From Gamsiella multidivaricata (taxonomy: Eukaryota; Mortierellomycota; Mortierellomycetes; Mortierellales; Mortierellaceae): a DNA stretch of 64,000 nt. Under the pieces are notes generated by a model. It made no database searches. It worked only from the letters and a program-made list of their open reading frames with translations, and was not told the DNA's origin. This document shows, one piece after another, positions 23,831 to 35,090 of this stretch. Each line of letters begins with the position of its first letter. The stretch's first letter is position 1. The translations under genes and the position numbers were made by a program. Where the stretch lies: NCBI RefSeq assembly GCF_025024155.1, contig NW_026251814.1, positions 1-64,000 of the forward strand, in the 5' to 3' direction.

Positions 23831-25560
23831 GTACTATCCTTTAAGAAGTTCTTCTCGGATTGAGTTGATCGTTTTGTTCTTATATTGGGCCGCCATAGCA
23901 TCCAGAAAGTCCTGGAGAGTCTCGCTGGAATGACCCTCCTCCACCCTCGCCTCAACCAACCCAATGAATTGCTGCCGGCGTTGTAACGCCCTTCTGCGCG
24001 CTGGGTAAAGGGCCAGGCCGAACCTTGATGCCTTACTGCCGCGATGGGACCATGGTATTCGTCCCATGCTTGGCGGACGGTCAATTTTCCGTTGTCCGGC
24101 AGCATCACGTACCCTCTGGGCCTATCGTCGAGCTGTGACGATGATGATTGGTGGATCTGTTGCGGCAGCTGCTGTTGCGGCAGTTACTGTTGTTGCGACG
24201 GTTGCAATTGTTGCTGCTGTTGAAAAAATTGCTGCGGCGGCTGCGGCGGCTGCTGTTGGCGAAGCTGCTGTTGCAGTAGCTGCACTTGCTGCTGAATGGA
24301 CGCGAAGTTATTCACAGGCATAAATAATGGAGCGTGCGGATAATGTTGTGGCCTCTATGCATGAAGGAGTCTCATATGCATTTGATCACAGTGCTGTCGT
24401 TGGGCTTCAATGTCTGTCCGCATCACACTCACCTCTGATCGCACCGTACTCATCTCCCATCAGATATCCGCTCGCAACCCTTATATCTGTTTACCAACGG
24501 TATTGAAAGCACCGACCATGGTCTGATTATCGACTTGCACGCTGGAGCTGATTATGCCCGTGTGTTGGCGATGACTACTTATTTCGTCCAGGATCTAGGC
24601 CTTGAAGTCCAAGAACATCTTGCTTTTAAATATCTCCTGCAATGAAATGATAAGTCTGTTGGTCAAGGTCTGGTCGCCGCTGTTGATCTCCATATAAAGA
24701 ACCGCGTCCTGAAGTATCGTGCGGTCCATTTGAACAAGCAGCTTGAGGGAATCGATACTGTCGAGTAGAGCACTACTGTTCAGCTTGGTAGAGAGCCTCA
24801 TCGTCGCTGTTGTTACCCAGAATATGTCACCCTCTGCTACATCGTTTGGATCCACACCTTCCGTCTCCTTGTTGCATTCCTTCCCCCAGTCCTTCTTCTT
24901 TTCAGGCTGATCCTTGTAGTCCTTATCAGAAGCGTGCTCAATCCAGGGGAAGACGAGGCGTTGCAGCGTAAGAGGGGATGCGACAAGGTCGCGCTCTATA
25001 AAGCAAGGTTCCTCGCTTTTATTAAAGTGAACTATGTAGTAGGCGCCAATAATCGGATTCTTGGGTGCATAGAAGTTCTCCATCTGGCCTATCACCCATC
25101 GGCCAAGATGGAGGATATTATTCAGACTCAGGCCCAAATGGTATGCTTCCGAGGCGCCAGCATGGCGTCACTTTGATGGAGTACACCCCGCAGGCACGCG
25201 TGACAGCAGCGGTGGTTTCAATTTGGGTCTCGCTGGTAATGGCCTCTGTCCGGTGTTCTTCACGCTCTTCCAGAGCACCACCACCAATTAGGAGCTTAAT
25301 GTTGTGCCAATCCTTTGGATTGGAGAAATTAAGAATAGGTTCATATTCAACCTTAGTTGTCAGTCTTGTAAGCTGCACGAACGGAAAACGCTTCCTCTAC
25401 AACTCGATGGTGGTGCTTGCCAACGCTCTAGCATATAAAATGCGAACGCGCCTACAGTGCATGGAAGAAAGTTCTTGTGGCGAAAAGCCGTTGCATACAA
25501 CTTTACGCCCTCTTGTTGGTCATGCAAAAAGGATCCTGTGGCTGGGTCACTGGGTGCATT
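23831..25560 (-). mobile_element. Relic of a Crypton-type tyrosine-recombinase transposon
   Basis: Minus-strand pieces line up, in order, with a Crypton recombinase. AFRHKNFLPCTVGAFAFYML and ILNFSNPKDWHNIKLLIGG (25500-25290) are core-domain motifs. VYSIKVT, then after a frameshift HAGASEAYHLGLSLNNILHL, GRWVIGQMENFY (about 25180-25060) correspond to the K, HxxR, GRW and Tyr block. Next come LQRLVFPWIEH and QDAVLYMEI, a coiled linker (MSTVRSEVSVMRTDIEAQRQ), a Gln-rich stretch, and a GCR1_C-like DNA-binding domain (GKLTVRQAWDEYHGPIAAVR ... LVEARVEEG). Damage: the HxxR arginine is replaced (HAGA), there is a frameshift near 25165, a TAG at the start of the Q-rich part, a TAA for Gln at 24184-24186 and a frameshift near 24030. 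Fungal Cryptons are known to pair this recombinase with a GCR1_C domain. Dead copy. Confidence 0.7.
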
Positions 25561-26042
25561 ATTATAACCCTTAACAGATACTGGCGTCCTCCCTCTTTCC
25601 TTGAACGCACAGTTGATCGACCAGCCCCTTCGAATGCAACGCATCCTCTTACTCCTTCACCCTAGATCTTACTCCAAAGCACAATCGACTAAACGTAAAA
25701 AAAAAAAGAAAAGCAAACAAAAAAAGACTTTATCGCCATCATCAATCCTTCCTTGTCTCTCACTCTCTCTCTTTCTCTCTCTTTTCTTTGCCACTTCAAG
25801 CGGCAAGGTCAATTTTGTCAGCGTGTTCACTCCATCGTTCATTGCTAAATACAACCTAGATCCTTCCATCGTTCGGTATTTTGATACGGCCATACACATC
25901 TTTTGACTCCATTGCACTCCATTTGTCCTCTTTCTCTTATCTCACCGTAAAGACTGCGCTATTACTCCGTCAATACTTGCGCATCAATTCGTCTTTGTGC
26001 TACTGCTTCGCTTGAACCGTCTTGCTCATAAGTCATTTCGTT
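25561..26042. other. Promoter/5' leader of PRP4
   Basis: No gene. Pyrimidine-rich CTCTCTTTCT tract at about 25750-25790 and A-rich runs near 25690-25725 precede the PRP4 start codon. Confidence 0.5.
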
Positions 26043-29000
26043 ATGTCTCCTCCTATGCAGAATGACCTCGTTGAGGCTGAAGAAGGCGAGATCGTTGAGC
26101 TGGATGAACCTGGCCAGGCCCCCCTGAACGGAACGGAACCCGCCACCAACCATTCGACTGCCACAGGACGACCTGGTTCTGCGGACGAAACATCTCGAGG
26201 CAAAAGACGGGCGCCTGCCTCTGGAGACACGCACGAGGACGTCAGAGAGCAGGAGTATCAGGTTAAGAGTAGCGTTCCTGAACTCATGTCCTCGCCCACG
26301 TCCTCAAACACGTTGCATGACTCAAACTCACCCGCCAAAATGCGAAAACTCCACCACGCAGACCCTGTGTCGTCCTCCAATCTCCCCTTGTCTACGTCCA
26401 CTCCAGTGTCCTCACGCTCGAGTCCGTCAGAGGACCTGAAGGCCATCCACATTGGGGATCCTTCCAGCTCACCTCATCCTGATAAGGACATCGAGATGGC
26501 TCCTGCAAGTCCTGTAGGCTCCACGGCCTCATCCGGTCATAGGAGTACGACAAGTTCGCACCGCTCCAGTCGTAGACATTCTCGCAGCAGGGACGATGAC
26601 GACTCTTACCGCCGTCGCCGAGATAGATCGTCTGACCGTCACTACAGTCGTTCCGATCGCCACAGCACCAGTCGTTCGAAAAGGTCTGACAGTCCAAGAC
26701 ACTCATCATCCCGCAGGTATGTCATATCTGAACTAGGCTTCATGTTGGCTCTCTACATGTGAATATATTCTGCTTTTTTTTTTTTTTTTTTTTTTTTTTT
26801 TTGGTTTAACCGACGAGTTTTTTTTTTTTTTGTAAAACATTGTGATAGGGATGAAAGGAAGTCCTCTAGAGACCGATCGTATTCTGATCGTCGGGATTAT
26901 GACAGGGAACGTTCTTCTCGACCTTCCTCCAGTAAAGACTATCGATCCTCGCACCCAATCATGACCTCTGGCAGGCAATATGACGACCGTGCTGATCGGA
27001 GCTTTGAGCAGGAGCTGGAACGCTATTCGCGAGAGAGATCTCATCGTCGCGATGACAGCTATAGTAAAAGCTCTGATAGGGATATTTCGCGGGAACGCAG
27101 GGCAAAGGATGAACGCGAATATGAAAAGAAAGCGGACAAACCAGCCAGGTGAGGCTCATCATATTTGCTAAAAACAGCGTTTGGGTCTCTCAACTATAGG
27201 CGACCGTGATTAACAAAATCTTTTTATTGTGTTCTATTTTTTTTCTTCATATCAGCGATGTGAAGAGTATTGCTCTCAAGGAGACAAAGATGCATGCGAA
27301 GGAGATCCCAAAACCTGCACCTGTCGCCGCTAAGACACCGGCCAAGACTGAAGAACCGAAGAAGGCGGAAGAAAAAGAGTCAGAGATAGATATACCAGTT
27401 TTGATTGAAGAGGAAAAGGACGAGGCAGCGTTACTGGAAGAGCGGCGCAGGAAGCGACAGGAAATCCTGGATCGACTCAAAAAGACGGAAAAGCCAGCTA
27501 TATCAACACCGACTACTCCATCTTCATCAGGACTCACTCCTGTCGTGACTGCAACAGCATCACCTCTGTCTATCGCGCCGAATAGTCCCATCGCAGTCAG
27601 CACGCCCGGATCCACCATGGAGAGTCAGCCAGGCACACCGACGAGTGTCGTGGAAGACAGACCGTTCCATCGCAGCTTGATGTCAATGAGGAAATCAGCA
27701 GGCGAGATCGCTATTCTGAAGTCCAAGGATGCCAATGAAGGTGTTACCGATGGAACCGATACGGAGCACGATATGTCTGCAGCGGACTATCATGAGTCAG
27801 CGCCATCTTTGCCAGCAGAGGTGAAGAGAGCTCCGGCCAAAGACTCGGCAGAAATCGATATGTTTGCGGATCCCGAGGACGATATGTTTGCACTAGGCGA
27901 TGTACCGGACGTTGCTGTTCCCAGCAAAGTGACAGTCAAGCCAGCAGTGGCAGAGACCTCGGCCGACTACAACCCGACATTGGTGGACAACTGGGACGAC
28001 GCCGAGGGGTACTACAGTACGTCAGAATGTTGTTCACGGAGTATTATAGGGTACATGTTTATGTCTAAATACTAACATCTCTGCATGCTGTTCATAATGG
28101 TAGGATTCGGGCATGGTGAACTGCTGGACGGCCGGTACTTGGTGACAAGTGTGTTGGGCAAGGGAGTGTTCTCGTCTGTGGTGAAGGCGCGTGATACTAA
28201 GGAGGAAGATGCAGAGGTTGCGATCAAGATTCTGCGAAGCAATGAGACGATGTACAAGGCAGGCAAGAAGGAGCTGGACATTTTGAAGCGATTGATGGCG
28301 AACGATCCCCACAATCGTAAGCACGTCATTCGCCTGTTGCGCCACTTCGACCATCGTGGACATTTGTGTCTGGTCTTCGAATCACTGTCGATGAACCTGC
28401 GTGAGGTTCTGAAGAAGTTTGGCAAGGACGTCGGACTCAACATCAATGCGGTCAGAATCTATGCGCAGCAGCTCTTCCTGGCGCTTTCGCTGCTGAAGAA
28501 GAGCAACATTCTCCACGCAGATATCAAGCCGGACAACATCTTGGTGAACGATGCGAAGAACGTGCTGAAGCTGTGTGACTTGGGATCGGCGTCGGACACG
28601 ATGGAGAACGAAATCACGCCGTATTTGGTCAGTCGGTTTTACAGAGCGCCAGAAATCATTCTGGGGCTACCCTACGATCCAGCGTTGGATATGTGGTCGA
28701 TCGGATGCACGCTGTACGAGTTGTTCACGGGTAGGATCCTGTTTTCGGGACGGAGCAATAACCAGATGCTGAAGCACATGATGGATCTAAAGGGACCGTT
28801 TTCGAAAAAGATGCTCCGGAGGGGACAGTTCTTCCTGAACCACTTTGACGAGGACTGCAACTTTTTGTCGGTAGAGGTGGAGAAGGTAACGCAGAAGGAC
28901 GTAATCCGGACAATCCAATACTCAAAGCCGACGAAGGATCTGAGGACGCGTTTGATGCCATATACGGCGAACATGTCACCAGCGGATGTGATTCAGCTGA

Positions 29001-29104
29001 ACCACTTTATCAATCTGCTAGAGCGGTGCTTGCATTTGAACCCCGAACATCGGATCACACCTCAGGAAGCCCTACAGCATCCATTCATAAAGCAGGTCAA
29101 GTGA
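26043..29104 (+). CDS. PRP4: PRP4/PRPF4B-type pre-mRNA splicing kinase
   Basis: Four exons: 26043-26716, 26849-27148, 27256-28016 and 28104-29104, in phase, 911 aa. The first ATG after in-frame leader sequence (26043, MSPPMQ) is chosen. The N-terminal half is disordered and rich in Ser/Arg/Asp (SR-like), as in PRPF4B. The kinase domain starts at LLDGRYLVTSVLGKGVFSSV (glycine loop) with VAIKIL (catalytic Lys). The catalytic loop HADIKPDNILVND carries the HAD variant typical of PRP4 instead of HRD. Then come CDLGSAS (DLG for DFG), the activation segment ITPYLVSRFYRAPEIILG and DMWSIGCTLYELFTG. The protein is nuclear and phosphorylates spliceosomal U5/tri-snRNP proteins. Intron 1 contains two long T runs (about 26774-26802 and 26819-26831). 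Confidence 0.95.
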
Positions 29105-29226
29105 GAAAAAAAAACTTCTAAAACCGCAAAATAAAGCGTTCGCTCTTTAGACCACACTTTTATATATGTATATACGTATTTACGAACGGGGAATATTATC
29201 TACCCCAAAGTATCACAATGGTTTGC

Positions 29227-30522
29227 TCAGGTAGAGCCGTTCTTGGTCTCCTGCATCAGCTCGTCATGGGCTTGCCACCACCATCGGTAGAGATTGACGA
29301 AGCGGTTAGACTCTTGCCTAGCCTTTTCCAAATCCTTGACATCCCATGGCTTTTCGAGAATATAGTGAATGTTGACGACGGGCATGACACTGGGACGGGC
29401 TATTTCCGTGTCTGTGCACGTGTCTGTGTTCGGAGTAGTTGTTGTCGAAGACCAGTATGTGTCCTCGATAACCGCGGCCTTATCCTTGAGTTCGAAGGGC
29501 GGGAAGGCCAGGTCCTCTTTCCAGATGGGTGAGTGTGCAGAAGGCAGGGTCTTGAGGGCATTGTAACCGTATCCAAGGGCGATCCAGCGTCCCGCGAAAA
29601 CTTCGTTGAGGAGGTCTTGATCCGGGAAGAGGTACTGATTTAGACTGGTGATGTTATTGAAGGCGGTGAGGATTTGGTTGAGTTGCTGTGAAGACGGAGT
29701 GAGGACGACGAGACCAGAATTGAAATAGGAACGTCTGTGAGAGCCTCCCGCTATCGCTAAGGCGGAGATATGATCCTTTTTTTCCTGAACTTGAACTTGG
29801 ACTTGAGTTTGAGGGTGGTTGTGGGAGGGAGGGCAGGGGTTGCCGACGTATTGCGAATACGCGCAAGAGTCCGGGGTCCTGAACATGAAATTGATAAAGG
29901 CGGGCTGGTAAGTTCACGTTTTTTTTGTGTTTTTTTCAGGTTCAAGAGAGAAAGAACACTGCGCTCACCATGATGCTGGATACTTTGGGTTCTGCATCGG
30001 ATTGCAAGTACAGGCATGCGCAGCCGCAACCCACCCCTCCGGCAGATCCAGAGTCGCATCTGCATATCCTAACTGCACCTTTCTCTCATTCATTCCTCCT
30101 TCCTCTTCCATCTTCTGGTCCTCGGCTCGGTCATTCAATAACTGATCCATATTCAACCTTACCAACATATCACAATCCAACAGGACGACTCTCCGGTACT
30201 CCACCAGTCCCCAGGCTCCCATTTTGGCCCATGTATGCGCATAGTAATCCCAGAGATACTCAGGTTTCTCCTGTGCAGTTGCCGTTACACATTTGGGGTG
30301 TCCCCAGATCGAGATATCAATGGATTTGACAATGATGTTCGAGGTATTTTCTAGGGTCCTGAGGTCTTCGGGATCCAACGGAGGTGAGAGTGGGACCATG
30401 ACGACGAGAGGGTAGCGTGAGCGGACCTTGCGGAGCGAGTAGGCCAGGACGAGGCAGCCGAGGACATAGTTATGATTGCTGAGGTACGTCGCCCAAACGC
30501 GGTCGGGGGCTAGTGGGATCAT
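29227..30522 (-). CDS. GT8 family glycosyltransferase (glycogenin/GNT1-like)
   Basis: Two exons, 30522-29969 and 29878-29227, joined in phase 2 (401 aa). A nearer acceptor at 29908 breaks the frame, while the AG before 29878 gives W-T-P-D-S-C-A-Y, so I chose it. Family motifs: VWATYLSNHNYVLGCLVLAY, the DxD metal site in VVLLDCDMLV, HACTCNP, FNSGLVVL, PDQDLLNEVF, and the C-terminal HYILEKPWD. GT8 enzymes of this type transfer a sugar from a nucleotide donor (glucose or GlcNAc); the acceptor cannot be told. No signal or transmembrane segment is seen with this start, but a further 5' exon is not excluded because the region above 30522 is a pyrimidine-rich tract. The variable middle has a QVQVQVQ run. 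Confidence 0.9.
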
Positions 30523-31261
30523 TCTTGATGATGAAATGAGGAATTTTGGCCGTAACAAGAGGAGGAGTGGTTGTGAAGAAAAAAAGAAAAAAAAGAGAGA
30601 GAGAAGTGGATGGAGGAATGCGCTTTTGTACTTGGTTACCGTCCTGTGTGGCCGTAAAAAAAAAAAAAAAAAAAAAAAAAAGGGCGAGGGCGATAGTACG
30701 CAATACCCACCATATCACACCATACTAGCATTGACGCCCATGGAGAGGTTTGTTGATTTCCTTGTGATCAATCAACATCGTGCACTTGGTCCTGCTTCAT
30801 TTGAACATTTGGAGAAAGGGTGCACAAACGCACTCCAACAACACGCTCGGGGTGTAGTCCGCGGAGTGACATGGGCACCGCCTTAATTAAACAATAGATT
30901 CCTCTTACACAGATAAATAGATGGGTGGATACGCCGGAGAAGAGATTGACAAGCAAAGCGAGCGCCTTCTTTCTTTCATTTTTAGTACGATAAAAGAACA
31001 ACAGAGCTGCCTGACCAAAAAAAAAAAAAAAAAAAAAAAAAACACAAACACAAACACAAACACAAACACAAACAGCGAAACAACAGACGCATGAAGCGAA
31101 GGAAGGACAAAAAGATAGGGTGAAGTAGGATGGATGGTAAAGTACATGAACGAACGCTTGCAAATAAAGAAGACGACGAAACAAAATGATGATAGAACAG
31201 AACAACAACAGCCAGCATAGCCCAGAATATAGACAAGGTAAAGGGTTTATCATGCCATTAT
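30523..31261. other. Intergenic with two long A tracts
   Basis: No gene. Holds the GT8 leader, an A run at about 30656-30681 and a second A run with AACACA repeats at about 31017-31072. Confidence 0.6.
31017..31072. repeat. Poly-A tract followed by AACACA microsatellite
   Basis: About 25 A residues continue into five or so CACAAA/AACACA units. Such runs recur across the window at intron or gene borders. Confidence 0.85.
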
Positions 31262-33173
31262 CTAATACCGCACATGCGCCTGCCCTTGGTTCGGAGATGC
31301 TCCGGGCGTGATATCCTGCATCATCGATATCGGTCGCCCACTCCCTGCTGCCGACGATGCCATGGGCAGGTTCGCCATCCTAGGTCCGCCCAGCATACCT
31401 CCGTGGTGATGGCCAGGTGGCGGCGGTGGTAGCGGAAGCGATCCCCGTGGTTGATTTGGTCCCCCCCGGCCCTGGGGCCCAGGGCCACCCTGCATCGAGT
31501 AACCCGAGCGATCTGGTCCCATCATGCCTCCTCCATGGTTATGGCTGTTCGACAAGCTGATCGTTTCCGGATATACGCCGTTGGCCTGTGCGACAGGACA
31601 GTCCTTATGTGCCAGCAACAGTGCCTTGAGATGAATGATCTCATCACGAAGCGCCGCTGTCTGGCTCTGAAGGTGCTCGTTGTCAGTTGTCAAGTACTCG
31701 ACCTTTTGCTGCAGATTCGCCAGCCACTGCTTCTTGCGTTGTCGGCATTTTAGAGCAGCTGCGGGTCAGGCGAAATAAAATAAGTTAAATAAGTTAAAAA
31801 AAAAAAGATAAACGCAGAGGCAATGGGTAATAAAGAAGATGGCCCTTACCTTGACGATTACGCTCCAAAAAGTTTTTCCTCTTTTCCTCCTCATCCATCT
31901 TGTCGTCTCCAGTGTTCTGTTTCTTCTTCGCGTTGCCAGTCGTACCCTCGCCACCATTGCCCGACACCTTTGATTTCTCCGAATCATCGCTCAGGTCATC
32001 CGATGTCATTCTGCTGCGACGCACACCTCGGACAAATCCAGGCTCGACGCCGTTCTTCGGCAATTGAGGTGCTGCAACCATGCCAGGCATGCCTGGGAGG
32101 CTTTGTCCGCTCTGGGGAGGCCCTTGTAGTGGATGAGGGCGAGATTGGGATTGAGATGCCATGGGTGGGCCTTGTGAGTGTGGATGTGATTGAGAATGCT
32201 GTCCATGTGAAGCATTTCCGTTAGAATCACCCTCCCGCTTGATCCACATTTCTCGGTGAGTAGCTTGTGCTTGGCTGAGGAGATGCAGGTTGCCATATCC
32301 ATTCATATTATCGGGATGCTGAGGAGGCTGCGGCGGCATGTAACGGTCGTTCATGTTCATGTGCTGACGAGCGCCCTGGGGCCCCACTGGATGATGCGTT
32401 TCCGGTTGTTGTGACGTTGAATTGACGGAGTTGTAGGCTGGATAGGGCTCCGATGTGTGAATAGCAACTGGCGGGGGGACAGGAAGAGGACCTGGAGCAC
32501 CGACAAACGGAAGTCCATTCACTGCCAAAGGTGCGCCAGAGCTAAACATGGTTGACATGGAACTGGTTGATGAAGGGAAGGATCCGATAGGCAGCGGGTT
32601 CTGAGTCGTTTTCTGGTCAAACGCAATTGGGTTCTGAGGTCCCTGTAACATGGATGGTGATAGTGGACCCATGCGCAAGGACTGCACATCCCATCCAAAT
32701 TGGTCTGTTCCTGGCGCCAGTCGTCCTGACATTGCCTCGATAGGTGGCAATACTGGCTTGGGCGTTTCGCCTGAGGCCTCAGAGTTCCCGCTATTTGCCC
32801 CCGATTTCGTGCCCGCAAAGCTCTGCTCAAATGGATTGGGCTCCAAGTCCAGCTTTGAACTCGCTTGTAAATAACGCATCGGACTTCCACCGTTGGTTGG
32901 CGCTACAGCGAGCTTTACATCTTTGTCGTCGTCAGCGGATGTCGCAATGATAAATGGTACTGAGTTTGTTGGCGATGGTGGCAAGTCTGCTATTCAGTGA
33001 TAAATCCAAAAAGAATGGTGTACGTGATTAAACTCTTCCTACGATACTCTCAAACAAGCGCTTTCTCCTTGATAAAGGAAGTGGTGCGGGACAAATCATT
33101 TACACATGGTATTCTTGCCAGGTGCTTCGTTGCCAGGAGCGACGTCTCCTGATAAAGACCCAACGGTAGTCAT
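31262..33173 (-). CDS. bZIP transcription factor of the Atf1/Sko1 (ATF/CREB) group
   Basis: Three exons: 33173-33104, 32989-31850 and 31758-31262, in phase, 568 aa. The basic-leucine zipper is split by the last intron exactly in the basic region: EEKRKNFLERNRQ joins to AALKCRQRKKQWLANLQQKV, followed by heptads (VEYLTTDNEHLQSQTAALRD). The N-terminal half carries Atf1-type motifs: SKLDLEPNPFEQSF (HRA-like) and FGWDVQSLRMGPLSPSML (HRR-like). A TSDDLSDDSE acidic block and Gln/His/Pro-rich linkers lie between. Members respond to stress MAP kinase (Sty1/Hog1) and bind CRE sites in the nucleus. MAPK-type S/T-P sites (for example PLSPS) are visible. The first exon codes only 23 residues, starting MTTVGSLSGD. 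Confidence 0.93.
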
Positions 33174-35090
33174 TGCCGAATTGTGATTCTCCTGCAGGTT
33201 ATTTGCTGATGTTGGATATTGTTATTGGGTTGATAGGACGCTATGGACTGGGAATGAGGGCTAAGAGAAGGAAGACAAACAATCCAGTTCAATGAATCTC
33301 GTATAGCAGTGCCGCCAGTCGTTCAGTTACCTATCGGGAGTAGCAGGGAATATCAGAGAAAAGTCCAGACTTTTACGAATTGTATCAATGGCCGACATGG
33401 CTAACTGATATAGGCCGTGAGTCGACACAAGTAAAGATGCGAGAAGGACAGATAATAAAGTATACACAGGTATATGTGTGACATACAAGACAGAATATAG
33501 GGTCGGGCGCAGTCCAGAAAAAACCCCCCCCCCCCCCCCGCCCTTTCTCACTTTTTTTCAGCTGGCGGAAGAGAGCTAAAACAGATGTTACTGCGTGGAA
33601 TAGAAATGGACGGCTAGGCAAAGAATAGGCCGTAAAAGGACAAATCACAGAAAGTAAACAAAAAAGAAAAAACGTAGGGAAGAAAGGACAAAGGAGTAAG
33701 TGCAAGGAAATAAGACGTAGTTGCTTCTGTTTGTTATTGTTTTGTTGCTTCGGCTGCTTGAGGGAAGTGAGAGTGCGAGTAAGAGTGAAGATTGCAGGAG
33801 GGGAGAGAAGGAAAGAGCCCAAGCACATTTCAAGGGACAGAACTGATGAAGAGAATAACCCACAGGAAGGAAGAAAAGGAAAGCACTCGCAGGCGCAACA
33901 CAACACAAAACACTGACAGATGGAATGAACGAAGTAAGCCAGGAAGAAATACAATAAAGAGGCCTAGTGTTAAAAAAAAAAGTGTGACATGGTGAAGTTG
34001 TAAAACAAGCAATTACCCGCTTCCGAGAGTATGAAAGTGTGTGGGGAATATGTATGTAATGAAATGACGAAATTGCAAGTGAGCGCAAACGAGATTGAGA
34101 GTGCACAAAAGGAATTGAGAGTGCACAAAAAATAAGGGAGGAAGAATGAGGTGATGGAAAGGATGCCAGGTGGAGTAGAGAGTGTGTGATGGAACAGGAG
34201 GGATGGGGTAGCAAGTAGTAGGTAGCAGACAGGCAGGGATTATAAATCAGCTTGCGTGCGGGTTGAGTCAAGTCTGGTGTGGACAAGCGGGTACATGGTC
34301 ATACATACAATTCTGGGTAGTGCGAGTAGTGCGAGTAGTGCAGGCTATATATGAGACAGGCGAGTGTGAGGAGGAGGCGATGAGAGAGAGGGAGAGAGAT
34401 ATTGTGTATGTGCGTCTGTGTGAAGGAGAAGTAATTTGGCAGTTAATGAAAGCGGATGGTGATGGGGATTATTAAAGAGGGATGGATAAAGTAAAGCAAG
34501 CAGAACAGATGAAGCAAAATAATAATAATAATAAGAGACTGCAGAGCGAGCGAATTAGCGAGAGAGAAAGAGTGAGAGAGGGATTCAAGAAGTCTCTTTC
34601 AAGATATGAATGACATCACTTTCCTGGCCCTCGCCCATATCCCTCCTACACAGCTATACTTACAGCTTGGGCAATGGTCCCATTGCCCCAGTTGATATGA
34701 ACCAAGGATAAGTCCTTGCCTGCCGCATACACACGCACGCCTAGCTCATTCTCCTTCACCGGCTATTTTTCCTATCGCAATATTCCTTAAAATCAGTTTC
34801 ATTCCCTTTTATCTGTATCTCTTACTCGCGAAAAAACCAAGGGACAATCCGAAATCTGTCCAGGCACACAGCTCGGTGTCCCCTCTCCCAGCCGACTGTC
34901 ATCCATCCTCCTCCTCCTCTCCTTTCTACGTAAAAACGTCATTTCTGTTTAAAATGCTCACGTGCACATGTTTACAGAGTGACTTGCCTTTTTTTTTTTT
35001 TTTTTCACTTTGGTACATGTACCCTTTCACTTCAAATACCTCTCCTATTCTCACTTCCCCTCCATCAACCTCATCAACAACTTCAACATA
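33174..35090. other. Divergent promoter region between bZIP gene and NSR1
   Basis: Nearly 1.9 kb without a supportable gene. On the minus strand it is strongly pyrimidine-rich (33390-34290), typical of a long leader for the bZIP gene; the open frames there are low-complexity. A C18-type run lies at 33522-33539 and ATA repeats at about 34520-34532. A T tract at about 34989-35006 sits just before the NSR1 leader. Confidence 0.5.
33522..33539. repeat. Long C homopolymer
   Basis: About 17 consecutive C. It may be a sequencing-sensitive or G-quadruplex-forming site on the opposite strand, in the bZIP leader region. Confidence 0.85.

Noticed and set aside
24160..24320. Alanine/valine-rich plus-strand frame
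   Set aside because: It is the antisense of the Gln-rich segment of the Crypton relic.
33645..34286. Minus-strand open frame of 213 codons upstream of the bZIP gene
   Set aside because: Composition is that of a pyrimidine-rich leader (Ser/Leu/Phe/Pro only), with no family signal.
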